Under the pieces are notes generated by a model, which worked only from the letters and a program-made list of their open reading frames with translations, was not told the DNA's origin and searched no databases. This document shows, piece after piece, positions 7,614 to 14,804 of a DNA stretch of 45,720 nucleotides. Every line of letters begins with the position of its first letter. Within the stretch, counting starts at the first letter, position 1. Both the position numbers and the translations under genes were made by a program. This DNA is from JAMLGJ01 sp047972145 (GTDB taxonomy: Bacteria; Actinomycetota; Acidimicrobiia; Acidimicrobiales; Microtrichaceae), in assembly GCA_047972145.1 (NCBI GenBank), contig JBKEAI010000125.1, forward strand, positions 1 to 45,720. Reading direction: 5' to 3'.

Positions 7614-8864
7614 ATGAAACCACATGAAAGACTACCCAAGGCTATGAGACCAATAGCTGGGGAACCTGCCACGGACGCGCCCGCTCAGCGGGTCGCGAGG
7701 GATGCGGACGAACGCGCCACGCCGGATCTGACGAGCGCTCCATGCCGTGGCCTCGGTGGTGATCCGGGGCGCGACCTGGCCGGCGAACCGGGGCGCGAGC
7801 CCACAGGCGAGCCGACTGGCGAACCCGGGCGCTCTCACATGGACGACAGCGAACGGCCTCCGGGCGATCCGGTGGCCCTCCGGAACGATCCAGTCGTCCT
7901 CAAGAACGATCCTGCTCCGCTGCGCCTCGTGCGCCGCTGGCGCAGGGCCGGCGTATCAGAGGGCAGAGACCGCGAGTGGTACCCGATCCGAGCCGTCATG
8001 GTCGTCGCGGCCCTCACCGCACTTTGGATGTGGCTGCCCGGTGCGATCACCTTCGTCGCGATGCTCACAGTGCTGGTGTTCCTCCACGAGTTGGGTCACT
8101 ACGTGGCGGCACGGTGGGTGGGGATGGGGCCCACGGAGTTCTTCATCGGATTCGGACCGACCGTGTGGGCCCGCCACACGCGCGGTGGGGTTCGCTATGG
8201 GCTGAAAGCACTACCCGCTGGGGGCTTCGTGAAGCTTCCCGGCATGGGCCCCCGAGAGGAGGTGGAGGCATCCCGCGAGCGCTTCACCTACCGCGCGGCG
8301 TCACGCCGCAATCGACTCATCGTGATCCTTGCGGGGGTGGCGGTGAACTTCGCACTCGCTGTGGTGCTGTTCGGCGGTTTCGCTCTGACGCAACCCGGGA
8401 CCGGGCCATTCGAAGCGGTCGGCACCGGGGTGGAACAGACCGTGCAGGTCACCACCGGCACGGTCGAGGGCCTGGGCAACCTCGTCTTCGGTGCGGACGA
8501 CTACGCACGTTCGGTGGCCAGCGGCGAGGTTCCCGAGAACCGCATGATGTCGCCCATCGGCGGAGCACAGGTGGCCGATGAGCTCCTCAGCGCCGCACCG
8601 GGGCGGCTGTTGTTGCTCGGCGGGATCTTCTCGGCATCCCTGGCGCTGTTGAACCTGCTGCCGTTGCTACCCCTCGACGGCGGGCATGCGGCACTGGTGA
8701 TCGTGGAGGCGGTGGCGGCACGGCTGGCGCGCAGGCCGGACCTGCGACTCGACCCGAACCGATTCACCCCGATCGCAGTCGCAGTGCTCGTCGCGCTCGT
8801 CGCGCTGTCGGTCAGCGCCATGTACCTCGATGTGATGCACCCGCTGGGAAACGTCCTCAGCTGA
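7614..8864 (+). CDS. M50-family intramembrane metalloprotease lacking a PDZ domain
   Basis: 416 residues from ATG 7614 (7644 and 7839 are alternative starts; none has a clear ribosome-binding site). About 120 N-terminal residues are charged and low-complexity, with a repeated GEP motif at about 57-72. HELGH (158-162) in the first core helix gives two zinc ligands and the catalytic Glu. NLLPLLPLDGGH near 347-358 supplies the third ligand (Asp 355). Site-2 proteases of this type cut membrane-bound anti-sigma factors or signal-peptide remnants. Between the second core helix (~258) and SPIGGAQ (~314) there are only about 55 residues, too few for the usual PDZ domain. The stop codon is inside the first unit of a tandem array. 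Confidence 0.85.
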   Translation: MKPHERLPKAMRPIAGEPATDAPAQRVARDADERATPDLTSAPCRGLGGDPGRDLAGEPGREPTGEPTGEPGRSHMDDSERPPGDPVALRNDPVVLKNDPAPLRLVRRWRRAGVSEGRDREWYPIRAVMVVAALTALWMWLPGAITFVAMLTVLVFLHELGHYVAARWVGMGPTEFFIGFGPTVWARHTRGGVRYGLKALPAGGFVKLPGMGPREEVEASRERFTYRAASRRNRLIVILAGVAVNFALAVVLFGGFALTQPGTGPFEAVGTGVEQTVQVTTGTVEGLGNLVFGADDYARSVASGEVPENRMMSPIGGAQVADELLSAAPGRLLLLGGIFSASLALLNLLPLLPLDGGHAALVIVEAVAARLARRPDLRLDPNRFTPIAVAVLVALVALSVSAMYLDVMHPLGNVLS

Positions 8865-8975
8865 ACGACACAGCCCCCCAGCGCTGAACGACACAGCCCC
8901 CCAGCGCTGAACGGCACAGCCCGCCGCGCTGAACAACACAGCCTGACCGGTACTGAGCAGCACAGCCTGACCGGA
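8861..8975. repeat. Five-copy ~23-bp tandem repeat spanning the M50 stop codon
   Basis: Copies start at 8861, 8884, 8907, 8929 and 8953, each beginning CTGA[A/G]C and containing ACACAGCC or GCACAGCC. The first two are identical over 23 bp and later ones diverge. The TGA at 8862-8864 in the first copy is the stop codon of the protease gene. There are no spacers, so it is not a CRISPR array. Confidence 0.9.
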
Positions 8976-9008
8976 GCGGCTGGCCGACCAGCTCGCCTCC
9001 TTCGAGCG

Positions 9009-9446
9009 TCACACGCCGGTGTGCCCGAAGCCGCCGGCGCCCCGCTCGGTCTCGTCGAGCGAATCGACCTCCACGAAGGTGGCATGCTCCACCCGCTGGA
9101 TGACCAGCTGCGCGATGCGGTCCCCGCGACTCACCTCGAAGTCGTCCTCGGGATCGGTGTTCACGAGCAGCACCTTCAGCTCACCCCGGTAGTCGGCATC
9201 GATCAGACCGGGCGTGTTGAGCACCGTCACGCCGTGGCGCAGCGCCAGGCCGCTGCGCGGCTGGATGAACCCGGCGCAGCCCCGCGGTATCGCCACGGCC
9301 AGGCCCGTGGGCACCAGCTCGCGACCTCCCCGCGCAGCGATCGTCACCTCCGCCGCCGAGCGCAGGTCCACACCGGCGTCGCCGGGCTTGGCGTACTCGG
9401 GCAGCTCCAGGTCGGGATCGGTTCGGGTAACTGGGATCTCGGTCAC
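9009..9446 (-). CDS. dut: dUTP diphosphatase (dUTPase)
   Basis: A 145-residue homotrimeric dUTPase hydrolysing dUTP to dUMP and pyrophosphate, keeping uracil out of DNA and feeding thymidylate synthesis. All five motifs are present: DAGVDLRS (23-30), PRSGLA (63-68), GLIDADYRGE (80-89, with the water-activating Asp), RIAQLV (110-115) and the C-terminal RGAGGFGHTG (135-144), which closes over the nucleotide. Length is normal. The GTG start at 9446 has TAGGGT on the minus strand 7 nt upstream (plus 9454-9459), consistent with a leaderless mRNA. It is divergent from orn. Confidence 0.95.
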   Translation of the reverse strand: MTEIPVTRTDPDLELPEYAKPGDAGVDLRSAAEVTIAARGGRELVPTGLAVAIPRGCAGFIQPRSGLALRHGVTVLNTPGLIDADYRGELKVLLVNTDPEDDFEVSRGDRIAQLVIQRVEHATFVEVDSLDETERGAGGFGHTGV

Positions 9447-9512
9447 GGCGGGGACCCTATCGCCGTTGACGCGTCACCGACCCCGGCGGCAGGAACCGAC
9501 CCGGCGAACGCC

Positions 9513-9518
9513 TAGCCT
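9513..9518 (+). promoter_or_regulatory. Leaderless -10 box of orn
   Basis: TAGCCT ends 7 nt before ATG 9526, so transcription should begin at or next to the start codon. Confidence 0.5.
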
Positions 9519-9525
9519 TGGAACG

Positions 9526-10080
9526 ATGCTCGCATGGATGGATCTCGAGATGACAGGCCTCGACTCCTCGTCCGACGTCATCGTCGAGATCGCCACACTC
9601 GTCACCGACGACGACCTCAACATCGTCGCGGAGGGCCCCGACCTGGTGATCCACCAACCGGACTCCGCGCTGGAGGCGATGGAGGAGGTGGTGGTGAAGA
9701 TGCACACCTCCAGCGGACTGTTGGAGCAGATCCGCGCCTCGGAGATCGACCTCGAATCGGCAGGCCGCCGGACGCTGGAGTTCCTCAAGGCCCACATCGA
9801 GGCGCCCAGGACAGTTCCCCTCGCCGGCAACTCGATCGGTATGGACCGGCGCTTCCTCGCCGCATACCTGCCCGAGATCGAGGAGTTCCTGCACTACCGC
9901 TCGATCGACGTGTCCACGATCAAGGAGCTGGCCCGCCGCTGGTATCCCGACAAGCTCTCCGGGCTGGCCAAGGGAGCGTCTGCTCACCGCGCGATGGACG
10001 ACATCAAGGAGTCGGTCGCGGAGCTCCGCTACTGGCGGGGCGCCGTGTTCGCAGCTCCTCCCGCAGGTGAACCCCGATGA
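9526..10080 (+). CDS. orn: Oligoribonuclease (DEDDh 3'-5' exonuclease)
   Basis: A 184-residue cytoplasmic exonuclease that clears di- to short oligoribonucleotides, including pGpG from c-di-GMP turnover. The DEDDh residues are visible: D6 and E8 in WMDLEMTG, D107 in GNSIGMDRRF, and H154 with D159 in HRAMDDI. Length matches the family. ATG 9526 starts directly at the conserved MLAWMDLEMTGLD segment, and TAGCCT 7 nt upstream suggests leaderless expression. The open frame upstream to 9214 is antisense of dut. Its stop overlaps the start of the MBL-fold gene (ATGA), so the two are translationally coupled. Confidence 0.95.
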   Translation: MLAWMDLEMTGLDSSSDVIVEIATLVTDDDLNIVAEGPDLVIHQPDSALEAMEEVVVKMHTSSGLLEQIRASEIDLESAGRRTLEFLKAHIEAPRTVPLAGNSIGMDRRFLAAYLPEIEEFLHYRSIDVSTIKELARRWYPDKLSGLAKGASAHRAMDDIKESVAELRYWRGAVFAAPPAGEPR

Positions 10081-11276
10081 CCCAGGCACACGAACACACC
10101 GACGGCTCTGCGCAGGGCACGCCCAGCCCGCAACCAGGCGCGGTCCGCCAAGAGCGGCTGGAGGCCCGCGAGGAGGTCGACGAGGTCTCCCCCGGGATCC
10201 TGCGAATCCAGATCCCGATCATGATGCCCGGGCTCGGACACGTGAACTGCTACGTCCTCGAGGACGAGCGCGGCGCGACGATCATCGACCCCGGCCTGCC
10301 CGACCCGGAGTCATCCAAGGTGCTCCAGGCACGCCTCGCCTCGATCGGACTGCCGATGTCGAGGATCCACACCGTGCTCGTAACCCATTCGCACCCGGAT
10401 CACTTCGGCGGGGCCGGCCGCATAAAGGTGGAACACCACGCAGACGTGGTCGCCCACGACACCTTCGTGACCCCTTTCGCACCACGACCGCAGGACGCCG
10501 AGCTGACCGAGTTGAAGCTTGCCGACGAGCGGCCCGACCTCGCCACGGCGCTGGGCGACGCCGAGCTGCCATCCACCGACGAACCCCTGAACGAGGGGCT
10601 CGCTGCCGTGCTCTTCGGCAACGGGCCGATACCCGAGATCCCCGCGCGACCCACGCCCTACGGCGAGGACGGGTTCCGCCCGGCGCCCGGCGAACTCGAG
10701 TTCATGCGCACGTGGGACGACCTGTCGAAGATGGGCCTGTTGTCATTGGAGCCGACCAAACGGGTCGCTGACGAGGACTGGTTCCGCATGGGTGGTCGGG
10801 ACTGGCAGGTGATCCACACACCAGGGCACACCGGGGACCACCTCTGCCTCTGGGATCCCGAATCGGGAGTCCTTCTCTCGGGAGATCACGTACTACCGAC
10901 GATCACTCCCCACATCTCGGGGCTCACCGAGAGCCCGGACTCCCTGGCCGACTTCGTGAACGCGCTCCGGCGGGTGGCGGCGATCGAAGGGGTGGAGTTG
11001 GTCCTGCCGGCGCACGGGCTGCCCTTCGAGGACCTGCCCGGGCGGGTGGAGGAGATCATCGAGCACCACGACGAGCGCCTGGAGCGGATCCGCGCCATCG
11101 CGACAGGGCTGGGAACCGCCAACGTGCGCGCCTTCAGCCACGAGCTGTTCCAGGAGCGGTCGTGGGGCCCGATGGCCGAATCGGAGACGTATGCACATCT
11201 GGAACACCTGTGGTTGACCGGTGACATCAGGCGCGACACGGATGACACCGGACGCCTCGTCTACTCGCTCCCCTGA
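10077..11276 (+). CDS. MBL-fold metallo-hydrolase (LACTB2/glyoxalase II-like)
   Basis: 399 residues with an alpha-beta-beta-alpha metallo-beta-lactamase fold. The dinuclear metal site is THSHPDH (103-109); further ligands are in HTPGHTGDH and LSGDHV, and a final His in LVLPAHGLP. The C-terminal ~80 residues (ERLERIRAIATG to HLEHLWLTGDI) look like the winged-helix tail of the LACTB2 group. Such enzymes hydrolyse thioesters, lactones or RNA. A ~100-residue insertion between the metal motifs is longer than usual. The 4-bp overlap with orn suggests co-translation, which makes RNA turnover a possibility, but the substrate is unknown. The stop codon is inside short CCCCTGAGC-type repeats. Confidence 0.85.
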   Translation: MTQAHEHTDGSAQGTPSPQPGAVRQERLEAREEVDEVSPGILRIQIPIMMPGLGHVNCYVLEDERGATIIDPGLPDPESSKVLQARLASIGLPMSRIHTVLVTHSHPDHFGGAGRIKVEHHADVVAHDTFVTPFAPRPQDAELTELKLADERPDLATALGDAELPSTDEPLNEGLAAVLFGNGPIPEIPARPTPYGEDGFRPAPGELEFMRTWDDLSKMGLLSLEPTKRVADEDWFRMGGRDWQVIHTPGHTGDHLCLWDPESGVLLSGDHVLPTITPHISGLTESPDSLADFVNALRRVAAIEGVELVLPAHGLPFEDLPGRVEEIIEHHDERLERIRAIATGLGTANVRAFSHELFQERSWGPMAESETYAHLEHLWLTGDIRRDTDDTGRLVYSLP

Positions 11277-11326
11277 GCTCCACCCCTGAGCCTCGGGCTC
11301 CGAGCACCTGAGCCTCGCCGGGCTCC
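11268..11326. repeat. Imperfect CCTGAGC repeats across the MBL stop codon
   Basis: Blocks CTCCCCTGAGC (11268-11278), ACCCCTGAGCCTCGGGCTC (from 11282) and GCACCTGAGCCTCGCCGGGC (from 11304) are imperfect duplications; the first contains the TGA stop at 11274-11276. Confidence 0.5.
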
Positions 11327-11343
11327 AGATTCAGATTCACCCG

Positions 11344-11380
11344 AAATCGACTTGACGCGCAATGGCCGGGCTGATTCAGT
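11344..11380 (+). promoter_or_regulatory. whiB7 leader promoter
   Basis: TTGACG at 11352-11357 is followed after 17 bp by TTCAGT at 11375-11380. AAAT at 11344-11347 lies just upstream of the -35. In mycobacteria, WhiB7 activates its own promoter through an A/T element at this position, so positive autoregulation is inferred. Confidence 0.5.
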
Positions 11381-11423
11381 GATCTGACCGTCCGTCACCG
11401 CGCGGCAGATCTCAGGAAGCCCG

Positions 11424-11576
11424 ATGTCCGTAGCAGCGCTCAGCACCTACACCTGGCGAGACAAGGTGACCGGCGCGCGTGGCTACTCGGCGACCCACTC
11501 GGCACCGACGGCCACAAAGTCGTTCGCCAAGGCCGCCAACGACCGGCCGACCCGACGGGGAGTTCCTCCGCACTGA
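11424..11576 (+). CDS. 50-residue upstream ORF in the whiB7 leader
   Basis: An ORF from ATG 11424 to TGA 11576 with a good ribosome-binding site (AGGA at 11414-11417). The peptide starts MSVAALSTYTWRDKV and is basic, with no recognised domain. It ends 27 nt before a strong intrinsic terminator and lies 177 bp ahead of the whiB7-like gene. This is the arrangement described for whiB7 in mycobacteria: ribosomes stalled on the leader ORF prevent terminator formation, so translation-blocking antibiotics induce the regulator. The ORF probably acts as a sensor rather than a functional protein. It could also be an independent small protein; no homologue is known to me. Confidence 0.6.
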   Translation: MSVAALSTYTWRDKVTGARGYSATHSAPTATKSFAKAANDRPTRRGVPPH

Positions 11577-11603
11577 GCACCAGTGCAAACCAGGAGCCAC
11601 TCA

Positions 11604-11640
11604 GCCGCCGGGTTTCCAACCCGGCGGCTTCTTCGTTTTC
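11604..11640 (+). terminator. Intrinsic terminator/attenuator between the uORF and whiB7
   Basis: A perfect 11-bp stem (GCCGCCGGGTT at 11604-11614, AACCCGGCGGC at 11618-11628) with a 3-nt loop is followed by TTCTTCGTTTTC. It lies inside the whiB7 leader, 112 nt before the start codon, so it would act as a conditional attenuator. Confidence 0.85.
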
Positions 11641-11706
11641 ACCCACAACCGTCCCATCGCCCGACGAGCGACCGAACCAGCCCCCCAGGCACCGGACGCA
11701 GTCCTA

Positions 11707-11745
11707 CACCTACAAGCAACACCTACAAGCAACACCTACAAGCGA
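11707..11745 (+). repeat. Three 13-bp tandem repeats in the whiB7 5' leader
   Basis: CACCTACAAGCAA occurs at 11707-11719 and 11720-11732, with CACCTACAAGCGA at 11733-11745. The array ends 7 nt before the whiB7 ATG and occupies the place of a ribosome-binding site. Confidence 0.85.
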
Positions 11746-11752
11746 GACCAAC

Positions 11753-12130
11753 ATGAGCACCGTCCAAGCTCCACAGATCGAGCGACAAGGCGAACCGAAC
11801 GCCCTCGAGGAGGGCGCCGTCGGCTGGGAGGCCGAGGCCAGGTGCCGCGACCTGCCGACGGAGCGCTTCTTCACCGACGACGTGGATGAGATCTCGATGG
11901 CCAAGCAGGTGTGCCTGAGCTGCCCGGTCCGGTCCGAGTGCCTCGACTCCGCGGTTGCGCGCCACGAGCAGTTCGGCATCTGGGGAGGTCACCTGTTCGT
12001 CTCTGGCCGCATCGTGTTGTCCAAGCGCCGACGCGGTCGCCCACCGAAGGTCGCACGTCCCCAGGACTCCTTCCCCGAGGTCGACGTGCCCGCCCCCTAC
12101 AGGCGCCTCGTCGCTCCGACGGTCGCCTGA
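11753..12130 (+). CDS. whiB7: WhiB7/WblC-type iron-sulfur transcription factor
   Basis: A 125-residue WhiB protein. Four cluster-binding cysteines are C31, C54, C57 and C63 (C-X22-C-X2-C-X5-C), followed by the GIWGG turn (75-79) that contacts sigma-A region 4. The C-terminal KRRRGRPPK (92-100) is an AT-hook, the hallmark of WhiB7; the whole GIWGG-to-RGRP stretch resembles mycobacterial WhiB7. WhiB7/WblC activates intrinsic antibiotic-resistance genes in response to ribosome-targeting drugs. The upstream promoter, leader ORF and terminator support this identity. No clear Shine-Dalgarno precedes ATG 11753. Its stop lies within a 21-bp duplication, and a long hairpin downstream closes the unit. 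Confidence 0.85.
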   Translation: MSTVQAPQIERQGEPNALEEGAVGWEAEARCRDLPTERFFTDDVDEISMAKQVCLSCPVRSECLDSAVARHEQFGIWGGHLFVSGRIVLSKRRRGRPPKVARPQDSFPEVDVPAPYRRLVAPTVA

Positions 12131-12161
12131 CCCACACCAACGGTCGCCTGACTCACACCGA
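12120..12161. repeat. 21-bp duplication across the whiB7 stop codon
   Basis: CGGTCGCCTGACCCACACCAA (12120-12140) is repeated with two changes at 12141-12161; the first copy carries the TGA stop at 12128-12130. Confidence 0.8.
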
Positions 12162-12197
12162 TGACCCCCCTGGTCGGCACCGTCAGGCTCCCTGGCA

Positions 12198-12232
12198 CCG
12201 ATGGGCGATCTGACCCGCAGATCGCCCATCGG
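12198..12232 (+). terminator. 15-bp perfect hairpin downstream of whiB7
   Basis: CCGATGGGCGATCTG (12198-12212) and CAGATCGCCCATCGG (12218-12232) pair perfectly around a 5-nt loop. There is no U tract, but a stem of this strength 68 bp past the whiB7 stop is a probable terminator or RNA 3'-end protector. Confidence 0.65.
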
Positions 12233-12320
12233 TAGCCTTCCCAGATACCGATTCGGCACTACGAGGGTCACAACGCGGCGCCGGATCGCCCGGGCAGCGC
12301 AGACCACCAGGTAGGTCAGA

Positions 12321-13088
12321 GTGAGCGAGAGCGAACAGAACTCCGAGGTAGCAACCGAACCCTCCGGCCCCGTGCAGGCAGGTAACGGGTCGAGCGAGGC
12401 ACCGTCACTGGACGGTGCATCACCCGACGGTCCATCGTCGGACAAGTCATCGTCGGACAAGTCATCGTCCGACACACCAACGGCGACCAAAGCGGCCCGG
12501 CGCCGCCTGGATCCGCTCTCACTGGCGGCGCTCACGGTGGTGTCGCTCGCGATAGCGCTGTTCGTGACCCTCATCATCGTCGAGGTGTTCGGCGAGGACG
12601 ACCAGGCCGTCGACGTGTCCGAGGTGGTCGATGAAGGGAGCCTCGGCGCGAGCCAGGGCCGTGGGGCCCTGGAGGTCGGTCAGCAGGCACCGGATGCCGA
12701 GTTGGAGGGGCTCGACGGCACAACTATCCAGCTCTCATCGCTGCGGGGATCCCCGGCGGTGATCAACTTCTGGTCCTCGACCTGTGGGCCGTGCCTGGCC
12801 GAGATGCCAGACCTCGAGTCGGTCAACCAGGAGCTCGACGGCCAGGTTCGGTTCCTCGGGATCGATGTGACCGACACCGTCGAGGCAGGGCGCAACATGG
12901 TCCAGCAGACCGGCGTCACGTACGACAACGGCCGAGACCCCCAGGCCGAGGTGATGGGGCTCTACGGCGGCATCGCACTTCCGCGGACCGTCCTGGTCGA
13001 CTCCGACGGGGTGGTCAGGGCGATCCACAACGGCGCGCTGAGTGCGGACGAGCTCACCGAGTCGCTCCAGAACAACGGGTTGGTGTGA
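12321..13088 (+). CDS. TlpA/ResA-like membrane-anchored thioredoxin
   Basis: 255 residues. A low-complexity cytoplasmic N-terminus (Ser/Asp repeats at 36-51, encoded by three 15-bp DNA repeats at 12431-12473) precedes one membrane helix (about 66-89) and an external thioredoxin fold. The active site is WSSTCGPC (C155, C158), with a cis-Pro in ALPRTVL. The family reduces disulfides outside the membrane, commonly apocytochrome c cysteines before heme attachment. The adjacent CcdA-like gene would supply electrons from cytoplasmic thioredoxin. A cytochrome-c-bearing oxidase is encoded elsewhere in the window. Start GTG 12321 follows AGGT. Confidence 0.85.
   Translation: MSESEQNSEVATEPSGPVQAGNGSSEAPSLDGASPDGPSSDKSSSDKSSSDTPTATKAARRRLDPLSLAALTVVSLAIALFVTLIIVEVFGEDDQAVDVSEVVDEGSLGASQGRGALEVGQQAPDAELEGLDGTTIQLSSLRGSPAVINFWSSTCGPCLAEMPDLESVNQELDGQVRFLGIDVTDTVEAGRNMVQQTGVTYDNGRDPQAEVMGLYGGIALPRTVLVDSDGVVRAIHNGALSADELTESLQNNGLV
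12431..12473 (+). repeat. 15-bp tandem repeat within the thioredoxin gene
   Basis: TCATCGTCGGACAAG occurs about three times (the last partial), encoding SSDK/SSSDK repeats in the disordered N-terminus. Confidence 0.8.
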
Positions 13089-13110
13089 CCTTGCCGGTGA
13101 CCGATCCCCG

Positions 13111-14013
13111 ATGAGCAGCGGCGCGGTCGCCCTCGCGTTCGTCGCGGGAACGGTCGCCACGGTCAATCCCTGCGGCTTCGCACTGCTGCCGGCCTACCTG
13201 AGCTACTTCCTCGGCCTCGGCGACGAAGGGGAGGACGAAGGCGAGACCGGGCCGCCACGATCATCGGAGTCGGTTCCCAACACCGTGTTCAGAGCACTGT
13301 TGGTGAGCACGGCGGTCGCGCTCGGGTTCGTTGCCGTGTTCGCTGTGATGGGCATCTTGTGGTCCTCGGTGTCGGGGTGGCTCGGCAGTCGCCTGCCGTA
13401 CTTCACGATGGCCATCGGCATCGCGTTGGTCGGGCTCGGCGCGGCGATGTTCCGCGGCTACGAACCCACGCTCAACCTGCCCAAGTTCCAGCTCTCGGAG
13501 AAGCGGCGCGAGTTCGCATCGATGTTCCTCTACGGCATCTCCTACGCGGTCGCCTCGCTCAGCTGCACTATCGGTGTGTTCCTCGCCGTCACATCCACGA
13601 CGCTCACCGAATCCGGCTTCGCCCAGGGGCTGGCCACGTTCATCGCCTACGGGCTGGGGATGGGCGTGACCCTCGCCGTGCTCACCCTGGCCGTGGCGCT
13701 CGCCAAGGAGGGGCTGGTCAACTCGTTCCGCAGGTTGATGCCCTACATGGGGCGGATCTCAGGCGTGTTGCTCGTACTGGCCGGGCTGTTCGTCGCCTAC
13801 TACGCATACGTCGAGATCCGTGAGCTGAACGGCGATGGATCCTCGGTGGTGGTGGGTCGTGCCCGGGACATCCAGACCTCGTTGCTCGACTGGGCCGAAC
13901 AGATGGGCGCCCTGCGGCTGCTGCTCGCCGCCGTACTGATCATCGGTGCCGCTGTGGGCGCGGCCCTGGTGTTGCGCTCCAACAACAGAAGTGGCGGCCA
14001 CGTCAACCGCTGA
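13111..14013 (+). CDS. CcdA/DsbD-like transmembrane electron carrier
   Basis: 300 residues with about seven membrane segments. Paired redox Cys lie in NPCGFALLPAYLSY (C21) and SLSCTIGVF (C152), the hallmark of the CcdA and DsbD beta domain, which pass electrons from cytoplasmic thioredoxin to external thiol proteins. An extra C-terminal helix (LRLLLAAVLIIGAAVGAALV) is present. ATG 13111 begins 22 bp after the TlpA stop, so the two form a functional pair for extracytoplasmic thiol reduction and cytochrome c maturation. Confidence 0.87.
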   Translation: MSSGAVALAFVAGTVATVNPCGFALLPAYLSYFLGLGDEGEDEGETGPPRSSESVPNTVFRALLVSTAVALGFVAVFAVMGILWSSVSGWLGSRLPYFTMAIGIALVGLGAAMFRGYEPTLNLPKFQLSEKRREFASMFLYGISYAVASLSCTIGVFLAVTSTTLTESGFAQGLATFIAYGLGMGVTLAVLTLAVALAKEGLVNSFRRLMPYMGRISGVLLVLAGLFVAYYAYVEIRELNGDGSSVVVGRARDIQTSLLDWAEQMGALRLLLAAVLIIGAAVGAALVLRSNNRSGGHVNR

Positions 14014-14065
14014 TGACCACGGGGAGTGCTGGGACCGAGCCGGTGAGTTCGTATCATCGGACCCG

Positions 14066-14785
14066 ATGGCCATTCCCGCGAACCTCCCCCGGGGCCTGAC
14101 ACACGCGGTGCCGCTCAGCGCCTACCTCGACTGGGTCGACACCTGCCTGGAGCCACGCGGCTTCTCCCACGACGCCACGCTCGCGGCGGTTTCGATCTGC
14201 CGGGACGAGCTGACCCAGCACGTCATGGCCGATGTCACCGGACGCTGGGGTGCCACCTTCGCCCTCGGTGGCCTGGGAGGGATCCCATCGCTCGGACGCA
14301 CCGGCTGGGGAGCGTGCCTCGCCCACGTGCCCGAACGTCCGGCCAGGGGAAAGCTGCTGATCCTCGGTGCACCGCACATCGGTGTGACCGGTGAAGGGTC
14401 CCTCGGGGAGAACCTACGACGGGGCCAGCACCTCCCCACGCCGACCTGTGGCGCTCTGAGCTACATCCTCGGATCCTGGGGTGAGCACCCCGATGGCGGA
14501 CCCGACGCGTCGGGGCTGGCCGACGGCGAGGCGCAACTGCTGCGTCGACTGGTCGAGGGCGAGTTGGACCACCAACCCGACGGGGTGATCGAGCTCACCC
14601 TGGCCGCGGCGCATGCCGTGGAGCACGAGATGACCACCCAACTCGACGCGCTCGCCCCCTGGGAATCGATGGACGTCGCAGTGTTCATCGCGATCCAGGT
14701 GCATCTGGCCGAGGGCGAGGACCACATGGCGCCGGTGGTCGCACACCTGCGGGGGCCAGGCGGCTCGACCGAGGTCCTGGGCTGA
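14066..14785 (+). CDS. LCIB-type beta-carbonic anhydrase-like protein
   Basis: 239 residues. Segments match the limiting-CO2-inducible protein B/C carbonic anhydrase family: ICRDELTQHV (44-53), GRTGWGACLAHVPE (77-90), LILGAPHIGVTGEGSLG (98-114) and RRGQHLPTPTCGA (118-130). Likely zinc ligands are C45, H87 and C128, with the Asp47-Arg46 pair in CRDE as the catalytic dyad, by analogy to beta-carbonic anhydrases. The reaction would be interconversion of CO2 and bicarbonate in the cytoplasm. TATCAT ends 8 nt before ATG 14066, so it may have its own leaderless promoter rather than depend on ccdA. No carboxysome or Calvin-cycle genes are near. Family recall is from memory of motifs, hence moderate certainty. 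Confidence 0.65.
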   Translation: MAIPANLPRGLTHAVPLSAYLDWVDTCLEPRGFSHDATLAAVSICRDELTQHVMADVTGRWGATFALGGLGGIPSLGRTGWGACLAHVPERPARGKLLILGAPHIGVTGEGSLGENLRRGQHLPTPTCGALSYILGSWGEHPDGGPDASGLADGEAQLLRRLVEGELDHQPDGVIELTLAAAHAVEHEMTTQLDALAPWESMDVAVFIAIQVHLAEGEDHMAPVVAHLRGPGGSTEVLG

Positions 14786-14804
14786 CACTCGGTGGAGGCG
14801 CCAC

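Noticed and set aside
8861..8975. CRISPR array
   Set aside because: Units are contiguous, about 23 bp and without spacers; no cas genes are present.
10067..10771. Arg/Pro-rich 234-codon frame overlapping the MBL gene
   Set aside because: Out-of-frame shadow of a well-supported MBL-fold gene.
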